A DNA stretch of 64,000 nucleotides. Source: DATFDN01 sp035685165. Its GTDB lineage: Bacteria; Pseudomonadota; Alphaproteobacteria; Acetobacterales; Acetobacteraceae. The stretch is taken from NCBI GenBank assembly GCA_035685165.1, contig DASRBI010000017.1, positions 280,143 to 344,142 on the forward strand, given 5' to 3'. This document shows, piece after piece, positions 17,488-25,503 of the stretch. Below the pieces are notes generated by a model, which worked only from the letters and a program-made list of their open reading frames with translations, was not told the DNA's origin and searched no databases. The translations under genes were made by a program, and so were the position numbers. How positions within the stretch are numbered: the first letter of the stretch is position 1; every line of letters starts with the position of its first letter.

Positions 17488-18633
17488 ATGACCCTTTTCT
17501 CGCCCGGCGCCCCCGGCGCCGCCCCCCTCGCTTCGATGGCCGCTCCCGCGATCGGTCCCATGCGTGCCGTGCATCGCGCCGCCGCCGAGCTGCGCCGAGG
17601 CGCCCCCGTGTTGCTGGAAGGCTCCGCGCCGCTCGTCGTGCTGGCGGCCGAGACGGTGGGCGAGCGGGGCCTGGCCGAATTCGCTGAACTCACGGAGGGC
17701 ACGCCGGTGCTGCTGGTGGCGCCGGTGCGTGCCGCCGCGATTCTGCATCGCCCGGTGCCGCCCGATCCCGCCGTGGCTCTGGAGCTGCCGGGCCCGTTGC
17801 TCACCGTGCCGTCCGTCCAGGCGCTTGCCGATCCCACGCTCCCGCAAGAGCGGCCTTCCGCGCCGACGCCCGCAGCCGCGCCCGAGGCCGCTCCGGCGGC
17901 GCTGATGCTGGTCAAGCTCTCCCGTCTGTTGCCCGCCGTGCTGGCCGCGCCGGCCCGGCCAGACGCGGCGCGCACGCTCGCCCGGCTCGGCCTGCTGAGC
18001 GTGCCCGCGGCCGACGCGGCCGCCTACCCCGGAGCCGGCGTCGCCGGCCTGACCCGCGTCACCGAGGCGCTGGTGCCGCTCGACGACGCCAACGAGACGC
18101 GAATCGTCGCTTTCCGCACCGATGATGGCGGGGTGGAGCATCTCGCGATCGTCCTCGGCGATCCGCATTCGCTCGAAGCCCCGCTCGTGCGGCTGCATTC
18201 GGAGTGCTTCACCGGCGATTTGCTCGGCAGCCTCCGCTGCGATTGCGGCGCGCAATTGCGCGGCGCGATCCGGCGCATGGCGCAGGAACATGCGGGCGTC
18301 CTCCTCTATCTGGCGCAGGAGGGCAGGGGGATCGGGCTCGTCAACAAGCTCCGTGCCTATGCGCTGCAGGATCGCGGCCTCGACACGCTCGACGCCAACC
18401 GCGCGCTCGGCTGGGGCGCCGACGAGCGCAGCTTCATGGTGGCGGCGATGATGCTGGAGGCGCTCGGGCTGCACCGCGTGCGCCTGCTTACCAACAATCC
18501 CCACAAGATCGCGGCGCTGGCCGCCTGCGGGATCGCGGTGGCGGGCCGCGTGCCGCACGCCTTCGCGCCGAACGGCGTCAACGACCGTTATCTCGCGACG
18601 AAGGCCAGGCGCTTCGGCCATTTGCTCGACTAG
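17488..18633 (+). CDS. ribA: GTP cyclohydrolase II with long N-terminal domain
   Basis: 381 residues. The C-terminal 200 form a GTP cyclohydrolase II, the first step of riboflavin synthesis: zinc cysteines in SECFTGDLLGSLRCDCGAQL, the LAQEGRGIGL catalytic loop, KLRAYALQD, DTLDANRALGWGADERSF and TNNPHKIAAL. The N-terminal 180 residues resemble a degenerate DHBP-synthase (RibB) domain (AAELRRGAPVLLEG, then VVLAAETV) but lack the acidic metal-binding DEDRENEGD loop, so RibB activity is unlikely. Normal RibA has about 200 residues and RibBA fusions about 400. Start ATG 17488 has a good Shine-Dalgarno. Confidence 0.88.
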   Translation: MTLFSPGAPGAAPLASMAAPAIGPMRAVHRAAAELRRGAPVLLEGSAPLVVLAAETVGERGLAEFAELTEGTPVLLVAPVRAAAILHRPVPPDPAVALELPGPLLTVPSVQALADPTLPQERPSAPTPAAAPEAAPAALMLVKLSRLLPAVLAAPARPDAARTLARLGLLSVPAADAAAYPGAGVAGLTRVTEALVPLDDANETRIVAFRTDDGGVEHLAIVLGDPHSLEAPLVRLHSECFTGDLLGSLRCDCGAQLRGAIRRMAQEHAGVLLYLAQEGRGIGLVNKLRAYALQDRGLDTLDANRALGWGADERSFMVAAMMLEALGLHRVRLLTNNPHKIAALAACGIAVAGRVPHAFAPNGVNDRYLATKARRFGHLLD

Positions 18634-18647
18634 TCGCGGGAACCGAT

Positions 18648-20060
18648 ATGGCCTCTGACCGAACGCTCGACTGCATCGCCGAAAGCGGGGAGGGCGCGCG
18701 GCCGATCCATGCCGTCCGCCCCGAGGGGCTCGCGCGTCTGCTCGAGGCGCTGCCCGCGCCGCAGGCGGCCTTCCTGCGCGACTGCGCGTTCACCGGCGCG
18801 GCGCAGGAACTCGTGCTGCTGCCGGGTACAGCGGGGCTGGACGCCGCGGTTCTCGGCCTCGGCGACGACCGCTCGCCGTTCGCTTTCGGCAACCTCGCGC
18901 TGCGCCTACCCGAGGCGAGCGTCTGGCGGCTCGCGCCCGGCGACTATGATGCCGACGCAGCGGTGCTCGGCTTCTGCCTCGGTGCCTACCGCTTCACCAC
19001 CTACAAGCAGCCGAAGCGCGCTCCCGCGCGCTTGTTCGCCGAGGGCGACCGCCGCCAGGCGCTCGCCGCGGCCGCCGCCACCTGGATGGTGCGCGACCTG
19101 ATCAATACGCCGGCCAACGATCTCGGCCCGCGTGAACTGGCGGGCTTCGCGGTGGCGCTTGGGAAGAGATACGGCGCCGCGGGCGGCATCACCGAGGGCA
19201 GCGAGCTGGAGCGCGACTACCCTGCCGTCGCCGCCGTCGGCCGCGGCTCGGCCCGCGCGCCCATGGTGGCGAGCTTCCGCTGGGCGGGGAGCGGCGCTCA
19301 TGCGTCGGCGCCGCTGCTGTCGCTCTGCGGCAAGGGCGTGTGCTTCGACACCGGCGGCTACGACCTCAAGCCCTCGGCCGGGATGCTGCGGATGAAGAAG
19401 GACATGGGGGGCGCAGCCACCGTGCTCGGGCTGGCGCGGCTGGTGATGGAGGCCGACCTGCCGATCCGCCTAGCTGTGCGGATCGGCTGCGTGGAAAACG
19501 CGGTGTCGGGCACCGCCATGCGCCCGCTCGACGTGCTTCGAACCCGCGCCGGCCCGACCGTCGAGGTGGGCAACACCGACGCCGAGGGACGGCTCGTGTT
19601 GTGCGACCTGCTGGCCGAGGCGGCGGAGGAGACTCCGTCGCTGCTCGTCGATTGCGCGACGCTGACCGGGGCGGCGCGCGTCGCGCTCGGCCCCGAGCTG
19701 CCGGCGCTGTTCTGCAACGATGACGGCTGGGCGGAAGCGATCACACGCGCTGGCCTTGGGTGCCACGACCCGGTGTGGCGGCTGCCGCTATGGGCCGGCT
19801 ACGATTCGTGGCTGCAATCGCCCGTTGCCGATCTCAACAATGTTTCCAGCAAGCCCTTCGCCGGCGCCATCGTCGCCGCGCTCTTCCTCCAGCGTTTTGT
19901 GAGAGTACCGGTTCCCTGGGCGCATCTCGATCTTTATGCCTGGAACGACCAGACCCAGCCCGGCCGGCCGGAGGGCGGCGAGGCGCAGGCGATGCGCGCG
20001 ATATTCGCCGCGATCCGCGAACGTTCGTTGATGCCGAAGCCAACCGGAACAGGCGGGTAA
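18648..20060 (+). CDS. M17 family leucyl aminopeptidase
   Basis: 470-residue cytosolic metallo-aminopeptidase (PepA/leucyl aminopeptidase family) that removes N-terminal residues from peptides. The C-terminal catalytic half carries GKGVCFDTGGYDLKPS, MKKDMGGAATVLG (Lys and metal Asp), the hallmark NTDAEGRLVLCDLL and DCATLTGAARVALG. The N-terminal macrodomain-like half is divergent, as usual. The ATG at 18648 lies 14 bases after the ribA stop, so the two are likely co-transcribed. Close in length to other members (about 450-500). Confidence 0.92.
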   Translation: MASDRTLDCIAESGEGARPIHAVRPEGLARLLEALPAPQAAFLRDCAFTGAAQELVLLPGTAGLDAAVLGLGDDRSPFAFGNLALRLPEASVWRLAPGDYDADAAVLGFCLGAYRFTTYKQPKRAPARLFAEGDRRQALAAAAATWMVRDLINTPANDLGPRELAGFAVALGKRYGAAGGITEGSELERDYPAVAAVGRGSARAPMVASFRWAGSGAHASAPLLSLCGKGVCFDTGGYDLKPSAGMLRMKKDMGGAATVLGLARLVMEADLPIRLAVRIGCVENAVSGTAMRPLDVLRTRAGPTVEVGNTDAEGRLVLCDLLAEAAEETPSLLVDCATLTGAARVALGPELPALFCNDDGWAEAITRAGLGCHDPVWRLPLWAGYDSWLQSPVADLNNVSSKPFAGAIVAALFLQRFVRVPVPWAHLDLYAWNDQTQPGRPEGGEAQAMRAIFAAIRERSLMPKPTGTGG

Positions 20061-20067
20061 CATCGTC

Positions 20068-20187
20068 GTGAGGGCGGTGCAACGGGCGCGCACGCCGCGT
20101 GTATTTGATGCGCGAGCCGAAACCTTGCTGGAGTTGTGGGCGCCGACCCGACCCGAGCAGGCCCCCTGTTTGGAGGAGTGGACTTGA
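20068..20187 (+). CDS. Possible 39-residue small protein upstream of marR
   Basis: A GTG-started frame of 39 codons fills the gap between the aminopeptidase stop and the marR start, and its TGA directly abuts the marR ATG (TGAATG). The product is Arg-rich at the start and ends TRPEQAPCLEEWT. A GGAGG (20173-20177) near its end is the likely Shine-Dalgarno for marR. I recognise no family. It may be a leader or coupling peptide, a remnant of a lost gene, or chance. Confidence 0.25.
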   Translation: MRAVQRARTPRVFDARAETLLELWAPTRPEQAPCLEEWT

Positions 20188-20607
20188 ATGGCAACGAGCC
20201 CTGCCCCGGACCAGCTTATCCAGATCCTACGTGACACGATCGTCGCCCTGGTGCGCCGCGACGGGCCGGATTTGTCGGCCCGCCAGCTCGGGGTTTTCCT
20301 GACCTGCTATCTCGATGACAACAATCACACCGTGCGCGGGCTGGCGGCCGAACTGCACGTCTCCAAGCCCGCCATCACGCGCGCGCTCGACCGGCTCGGC
20401 GAGCTCGATCTCGCGCGCCGCAAGGTCGATCCGCTCGACCGGCGCAGCGTGCTCGTGCAGCGTACCTTGAAGGGCACCGGCTTCCTGCGCGATCTTCGCA
20501 CCGTCATGGCGGAGGCGGCGAGCCGTTCGCGCCGCGCCGCGGTAGAGGCCGAGGAGCAGCAGCACGGCGAGGTGCGCAAGGCAACGGCCACCAGCGAGAG
20601 CGACTGA
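20188..20607 (+). CDS. MarR-family transcriptional regulator
   Basis: 139 residues with a winged-helix core: LSARQLGVFLTCYLDDNNHTVRGLAAELHVSKPAITRALDRLGELDLARRKVDP in overlapping segments, containing the recognition helix (VSKPAITRALDRL) and the wing Asp-Arg (DPLDRRS). MarR proteins bind DNA as dimers and often respond to small ligands; no ligand can be inferred. The C-terminal tail from about residue 110 is Ala/Glu-rich. The 3' end overlaps the start region of the following MFS gene, so the regulator may control that transporter (inference). Confidence 0.88.
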   Translation: MATSPAPDQLIQILRDTIVALVRRDGPDLSARQLGVFLTCYLDDNNHTVRGLAAELHVSKPAITRALDRLGELDLARRKVDPLDRRSVLVQRTLKGTGFLRDLRTVMAEAASRSRRAAVEAEEQQHGEVRKATATSESD

Positions 20608-21895
20608 GGCTGACGGGCGGAGCCGCGCCGCCCTCGCCTTCTGCCTGTACGACTGGGCTTACGGGGCCTTCAGTACCGTCGTCGTCACCTTCGTTTTTCC
20701 CGCCTATTTCGTCCGCGCGGTCGCCCCCGATGCGGTCCGCGGCACATCCTGGTGGGCCGCGGCGCAAGCGGCCGCGGGCCTTGCCATCGCCCTTTCCGCC
20801 GCACCGCTCGGGGCGCTTGCCGATGCGGGAGGCCGGCGCCGCGCGCTGCTCGGCCTCTTTACCGCCTTGATGATCGGGCTGACCGGCGCGCTCTGGTTCG
20901 TCCGCCCGCGCGCGGGCGATGCGGTGCTCGCTCTGGCGCTGGCCGGTTGCGGGACGCTCGCTTTCGAGACCGCGCTCGTCTTTTACAACGCCATGCTGCC
21001 TCAGATCACCGCGCCGGGCAGGCTCGGGCGCCTCTCGGGCATCGCCTGGGCCTGCGGCTACGGCGGCGGCCTGCTGTGCCTTGCGCTTTCCTTGTTCCTG
21101 CTGGTGCGGCCCGATCCGCCGCTGTTCGGCCTCTCGCGAGCCGATGCGGGGAACGTGCGGGCGACCGCGCTCCTGGCGGCGGGCTGGATGGCGCTGTTCG
21201 CGTGGCCGATGCTTGCCTTCGCGCCCCCTCAGCCGGCCCCGGCGCCCTGGCGCGTGGCACTCCGGCGCGGCGCCGACGGGCTCGCCGCATCGCTGCGCGA
21301 CGCCGCGCGGGCACCGACGCTTCGCCGCTTCCTGCTCGCGCGGATGCTTTACGCGGACGGACTGACCGCCCTGTTCGCCTTTGGCGGCCTCTATGCCGCG
21401 GGGACGTTCGGGATGGATGCAGAGGCCGTGCTCGCGCTCGGCATTGCGCTCAACGTGACCGCCGGGATCGGCGCCGCCCTGTTCGCCCTGGTCGAGGACC
21501 GGATCGGCGCCAAGGCGGTGATCCTGACGGCGCTCGCGGCGCTGATGGCGTTCGGAGCCGGCGCGCTGATCGTGCGATCGGCCACCCTGTTTTGCGCCTG
21601 CGCGCTGGGTCTCGGCCTGTTCGTCGGCCCCGCCCAATCAGCCAGTCGCAGCCTGATGGCCCGGCTCGCGCCGCCCGAGGCGCGCAACGCCCAGTTCGGG
21701 CTCTATGCGCTCTCCGGCCGGGTAACAGGCTTTGTGGGGCCGGCTTGCATCGCGCTCGCGACCGCGCTCGCCGGCGGCCAGCGCGTGGGCATGGCGGTGA
21801 TCCTGGTGCTGCTCGGCGCCGGGGCGCTGCTGCTCGTGCCCCTGCGCGCGACTGCTACCAGCGCGTCAGCCCCGCCGCCCGCGCTCGCCCGATAA
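20600..21895 (+). CDS. UMF1-type MFS transporter lacking a standard start codon
   Basis: The frame is open from 20546 to 21895. The protein region starts EADGRSRAALAFCLYDWAYGAF, matching the LYDWA(N)SAF signature of UMF1 (Atg22-like) permeases, with about 12 hydrophobic helices and ADAGGRRRALL in the first cytoplasmic loop. There is no ATG, GTG or TTG before TTG 20867, and starting there removes the first two helices and the signature. By position the expected start is codon 20600-20602, now GCG; a C-to-T change at 20601 would give GTG overlapping marR. The substrate is unknown. Possible explanations are start-codon loss (pseudogene), non-canonical initiation or a sequence error. The 3' end overlaps the convergent glycosyltransferase gene by 41 bases. 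Confidence 0.75.
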   Translation, partial: ATEADGRSRAALAFCLYDWAYGAFSTVVVTFVFPAYFVRAVAPDAVRGTSWWAAAQAAAGLAIALSAAPLGALADAGGRRRALLGLFTALMIGLTGALWFVRPRAGDAVLALALAGCGTLAFETALVFYNAMLPQITAPGRLGRLSGIAWACGYGGGLLCLALSLFLLVRPDPPLFGLSRADAGNVRATALLAAGWMALFAWPMLAFAPPQPAPAPWRVALRRGADGLAASLRDAARAPTLRRFLLARMLYADGLTALFAFGGLYAAGTFGMDAEAVLALGIALNVTAGIGAALFALVEDRIGAKAVILTALAALMAFGAGALIVRSATLFCACALGLGLFVGPAQSASRSLMARLAPPEARNAQFGLYALSGRVTGFVGPACIALATALAGGQRVGMAVILVLLGAGALLLVPLRATATSASAPPPALAR

Positions 21896-22907
21896 CAAAG
21901 ACGGTCCAAGGCCCCTGCGGCGCCAGCGCCAGCAGCGGTACGTAAGGCTTGGCGGGCGAGGGCGCGGCGATGAACACGAGGCAGCAGAGGCCGCCCCAGA
22001 CCGCGAACCCCCAGTGGATCAGCGTTACCGCCATGGCTGGCATGCCTGCCCGGTGCGCGAGCTGATAGAGGTGCCCACGATGCGCCTGGGTGACGCGCTC
22101 GCCGTTCAAGAGACGCCGGGCGAGCGTAAAGGCGACATCGAACAGCACCCCCGAAAGCAGCATCGGCATCAGCAGCAACGAGAGCCGTACCCCATCGAAA
22201 CGGCTCGCGATCACGCCGAGCATCGCCAGCACGAAGCCGCAGAACTGGCTGCCGACGTCGCCCATGAAGATGCGGGCACGGGGGCAGTTGAACGGCAGGA
22301 AGCCGAACAGCCCCGCCGCCAGCAGGAGCGCGGCGAAATAGGCGAACCAGGCGCCGTGCTCGGCGGCGATCCCGGCCAGGAAGCAGGCCGCGATCAAGGA
22401 AACGCCCCCCGCCAGCCCGTTCAGCCCGTCGATGAAATTCACCGCGTTGGTGGTGAACAATATCCACGCCAGTGTCGCCGGCGCGCCGATCCAGCCGATC
22501 GCTAGCATCCCCGCATAGGGAATCGCGTAGCTCCGCACATAGACGCCGGTGCCGACGGCGGCGAGCGCGGCCAGAAGCTGGGCGGCGAGCTTCACCGCGA
22601 ACGGGAAATCCCGCACATCGTCGAGGAACGCCACCACCGACATCGCCACCGAGGCGGCGATCACGCCGAGGAAGTAGGGCTGCGCCAGCCGCGCGAAATC
22701 CGCCCAGCCGTAGAGCACGAGCAGGCCCACGACGAACGCCGCCACGACGCCCAGCCCGCCGCCCTTCGGCGTCGGCCGCTCGTGAGCGCTGCGCCCGTTC
22801 GGCCGGTCCATGATGCGGACCCCGATCATCGCCCGCACGATCGCGGCCGAGAGGCAGGCGAGGCCCGCCGCGAACAGCAGGTGCCGTGCGATGGCAAGGC
22901 TGGTCAT
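21855..22907 (-). CDS. WecA/MraY-like polyprenyl-phosphate sugar-1-phosphate transferase
   Basis: 350-residue integral membrane protein (glycosyltransferase family 4 type) with about ten helices. It would transfer a sugar-1-phosphate from a UDP-sugar to undecaprenyl phosphate, starting O-antigen or another surface polysaccharide. Motifs: RSAHERPTPKGGG at the N-terminus, FLDDVRDFP, NFIDGLNGLAGG and FMGDVGSQFCGF, which hold the catalytic Asp residues, and the His-rich loop QAHRGHLYQLAHRAG. The long HRGHLYQ loop fits WecA-like rather than MraY. It stands alone, without other cell-surface genes nearby. Confidence 0.88.
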   Translation of the reverse strand: MTSLAIARHLLFAAGLACLSAAIVRAMIGVRIMDRPNGRSAHERPTPKGGGLGVVAAFVVGLLVLYGWADFARLAQPYFLGVIAASVAMSVVAFLDDVRDFPFAVKLAAQLLAALAAVGTGVYVRSYAIPYAGMLAIGWIGAPATLAWILFTTNAVNFIDGLNGLAGGVSLIAACFLAGIAAEHGAWFAYFAALLLAAGLFGFLPFNCPRARIFMGDVGSQFCGFVLAMLGVIASRFDGVRLSLLLMPMLLSGVLFDVAFTLARRLLNGERVTQAHRGHLYQLAHRAGMPAMAVTLIHWGFAVWGGLCCLVFIAAPSPAKPYVPLLALAPQGPWTVFVIGRARAAGLTRW

Positions 22908-23012
22908 GCGCCGCCGATTGCCCTGCCCCGCCGCCGCTGTCGAGCCGGGAGCGCTTGCGCGCCCACGAACCCCTCGTCACGATCGGGGCAAATACGGGGA
23001 GAATGTCCGCCC

Positions 23013-25124
23013 ATGGCTCAACGCTTCGCCGCTCTCACGCCATTGCTCGCGCCGCGCTCCATCGCCGTGCTCGGCGCCTCGGGCGATCCCACGCGCATCG
23101 GCGGGCGGCCGATCAAGTACCTCAAGCTTTCGGGGTTCAAGGGCGAGGTCTGGCCGGTCAACCCGAACCGGGCCGAAGTGCAGGGGCTGAAGGCGTACCC
23201 CTCCGTCGCCGACCTGCCGGGCACGCCGGATGTCGCCATCATCGCCGTCCCCGCCGCGATCGCCGAGCAGGCGGTGGAGGATCTCGGCGCCCGCGGCACC
23301 AAGGCCGCGATCATGTTCACCGCCGGCTTCGCGGAGGTGGACGAGGCCGGGGAGCAGGCCCAGGCCCGGCTCGTCGCGCATGCGCGGCGCCATGGGATGC
23401 GGCTTCTGGGGCCGAACTGCCTCGGCGTGTTCGACGGCCGCACCGGCTATTACGCGACCTTCTCCTCCTCTTTCGACAGCGGCTGGCCGATCCCGGGCCG
23501 CATCGGCATCGCCTCGCAATCGGGCGCCTACGGCACCCACCTCTACACGCTCGCCCGCAATCGCGGGATCGGCGCCTCGCTCTGCATCATGACCGGCAAC
23601 GAGGCCGACGTAACGGTGGGCGAGTGCATCGGCTGGCTCGCTGAGAACCCCGAAGTGGACGTGATCGCCGCCTATATCGAGGGCATCCGCGAGGCGGAAA
23701 GCCTGCTCAGCGCTTTCGCCGAGGCGCGGGCGGCGCGAAAGCCGATCGTGATGATGAAGGTCGGGCGCAGCGCGCTCGGCAGCGCCGCCGCCAAGTCCCA
23801 CACCGCCTCCATCGCCGGCGACGATGCGGTGACGGAGGCCGTGATGGCCGAGTTCGGCGTGATCCGCGCCCGCACCACCGAGGAGATGCTCGACATCGCC
23901 CAGACCGCGACCCGGCGGATTTACCCGGCCGGCAACACGCTCGGCATGATCACGCTCTCGGGCGGGGCGGGCGTGCTGGTGAGCGACGCCGCCGAGCAGG
24001 CCGGGTTGCCGATGCCGGAGATGCCGGCGGAGGCGCAGAAGCGGCTGAAGGAGCTCGTCTCATTCTGCTCCCCCCGCAACCCGGTGGACGCCACCGCCCA
24101 GGTCGGCAACGACCTCAACCTGCTGACCCCGTTCATGGAGGCGCTGGTTCAGGACGGCGGCTACAAGTCGATCCTAGGCTTCTTCACGATGGTCGCCTCG
24201 GGACCGCGCTGGCCGGCGATGAAGAAGGTTCTGAACGAGGTCCGCGCCCGCCACTCCGACCGGCTCTATGTGCTCTCGGTCATCGCGCCCGCCGAAGAAA
24301 TCCGGGCCCTCGAGGCGGACGGCTGGATTTGCCACGAGGATCCGACGCGGGCGGTGAACGCCATCGCCGCCATGGGCCGCTATGGCGACTCCTTCGCCGC
24401 CCCGCCGCCCTCGGCGCCGCCCGCCGTGCCGCCCGTGCGCCTGCCCGCCGCCACCCCGACCGAGGCGGAGGCGAAGCGCCTGCTGGCGGAGGCCGGGATC
24501 GCCGCAGCCCCGGAAGCCGCCTGCGCGAGCGCCGAGGAAGCCGTGGCCGCCGCCGCGCGCTTCGGCTATCCGGTCGTTTTGAAAATCCTCTCCCCGGACA
24601 TCCTGCACAAGAGCGAGATCGGCGGCGTGCTGCTGGACGTGGGGGATGCCGCTTCGGTGCGCGACGGCTTCGCCCTGCTGCTCCGCCGCGCCAAGGAGGC
24701 CGCGCCCGCCGCGCGGATCGAGGGGGTGCTGGTGGCGAAGCAGCTGCAGGGCGGGGTTGAGTGCATCCTCGGCATCCACCGCGACCCGGTGTTCGGCCCG
24801 ATCGCAATGTTCGGCCTGGGCGGGATTTTCGTCGAGGTGCTGAAGGACGTGGTGTTCCGCCGCTGCCCGTTCGGCGTGGCGGAGGCCGAGGCGATGATCC
24901 GCTCGATCAAGGGGGCGCCGCTGTTGCTCGGTGCCCGCGGCCGCAAGAAGGCCGACGTGAAGGCGCTCGCCGGGATGCTGGCCCGCCTCTCCGCCTTTGC
25001 CGTGGCAGCCGGCGAGCGCCTGCAATCGATCGACCTCAACCCGGTCTTCGCCATGCCCGAGGGCCAAGGCGCCTTCGCCGCCGACGCGGTGATCGAGATC
25101 GCGCAGCAGGGCGGCACGACGTGA
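23013..25124 (+). CDS. ADP-forming acetate/acyl-CoA ligase family protein (fused alpha-beta)
   Basis: 703 residues. The N-terminal CoA-binding Rossmann domain (PRSIAVLGASGDPTRIGG, about 12-100) is followed by a succinyl-CoA-ligase-like flavodoxin fold with RIGIASQSGAYGTHLYTLA. The phospho-accepting His is probably that in KSHTASIAGDD (about residue 262). A C-terminal ATP-grasp domain (ATPTEAEAKRLLAEAGI, then VVLKILSPDILHKSEIGGV, then MFGLGGIFVEVLKDV) completes the enzyme. These proteins form acyl-CoA from an organic acid with ATP giving ADP; the acid cannot be told. No acetyltransferase domain is present, so it is not a Pat-type protein. The 105-base spacer to the divergent transferase must hold both promoters. 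Confidence 0.88.
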   Translation: MAQRFAALTPLLAPRSIAVLGASGDPTRIGGRPIKYLKLSGFKGEVWPVNPNRAEVQGLKAYPSVADLPGTPDVAIIAVPAAIAEQAVEDLGARGTKAAIMFTAGFAEVDEAGEQAQARLVAHARRHGMRLLGPNCLGVFDGRTGYYATFSSSFDSGWPIPGRIGIASQSGAYGTHLYTLARNRGIGASLCIMTGNEADVTVGECIGWLAENPEVDVIAAYIEGIREAESLLSAFAEARAARKPIVMMKVGRSALGSAAAKSHTASIAGDDAVTEAVMAEFGVIRARTTEEMLDIAQTATRRIYPAGNTLGMITLSGGAGVLVSDAAEQAGLPMPEMPAEAQKRLKELVSFCSPRNPVDATAQVGNDLNLLTPFMEALVQDGGYKSILGFFTMVASGPRWPAMKKVLNEVRARHSDRLYVLSVIAPAEEIRALEADGWICHEDPTRAVNAIAAMGRYGDSFAAPPPSAPPAVPPVRLPAATPTEAEAKRLLAEAGIAAAPEAACASAEEAVAAAARFGYPVVLKILSPDILHKSEIGGVLLDVGDAASVRDGFALLLRRAKEAAPAARIEGVLVAKQLQGGVECILGIHRDPVFGPIAMFGLGGIFVEVLKDVVFRRCPFGVAEAEAMIRSIKGAPLLLGARGRKKADVKALAGMLARLSAFAVAAGERLQSIDLNPVFAMPEGQGAFAADAVIEIAQQGGTT

Positions 25125-25278
25125 TCACGTGAGGCGCAACCTGAAGCCGCCGCCGCGGATGAAGGCTGCGAGGGGTGCCGCTGTGCAACGGATGACCGAG
25201 CGGCTTGAAGTTGCTGGCATCGCTTGAAACGATCTGCCTTTCATCAGCGCCGGTGGCGCTACGCCGCGGCGTGCCATC

Positions 25279-25503
25279 ATGCCTGCCGTCACCATTCGCA
25301 ACCTCTCCGCCGCGACGCATTGCGCTTTGAAGGTTCGGGCCGCGCAGCACGACCGCGGCACGGCAGCCGAGATGCGCGCCGCATTGGACGCCGCCGTACG
25401 GCCGGAGGGATCTGCTCGGGCTTTGGCGGGAATGACCAGGAAGAGACGCCTGCCTCTCTGCCATTTCCAGCGCGCGGAAACCCGCTCTAGAGCGGCGGGC
25501 TGA
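25279..25503 (+). pseudogene. FitA/VapB-type antitoxin remnant joined to a palindromic repeat
   Basis: The first 45 or so of 74 residues look like the ribbon-helix-helix part of FitA-like antitoxins (PAVTIRNLSAATHCALKVRA, then AAEMRAALDAAVRPEG). The usual C-terminal toxin-binding tail is replaced by SARALAGMTRKRR, which is the translation of an interspersed repeat (25411-25447). No PIN-domain toxin follows; the frame ends inside the 3' end of spoVR on the opposite strand. The antitoxin is probably inactive or only DNA-binding. Confidence 0.6.
25411..25447. repeat. Interspersed palindromic repeat copy (partial)
   Basis: Read on the minus strand, this segment contains the common intergenic-repeat wording GTCATTCCCGCCAAAGCCCG, whose translation gives the well-known pseudo-protein string VIPAKA. 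It is imperfect and fused to the antitoxin remnant. I identify it by pattern, not by alignment. Confidence 0.55.

Noticed and set aside
25125..25280. Minus-strand stretch reading ERQIVSSDASNFKPLG, resembling the end of a PIN-domain toxin
   Set aside because: Only about 15 residues fit and the rest does not; too weak to call a toxin remnant.
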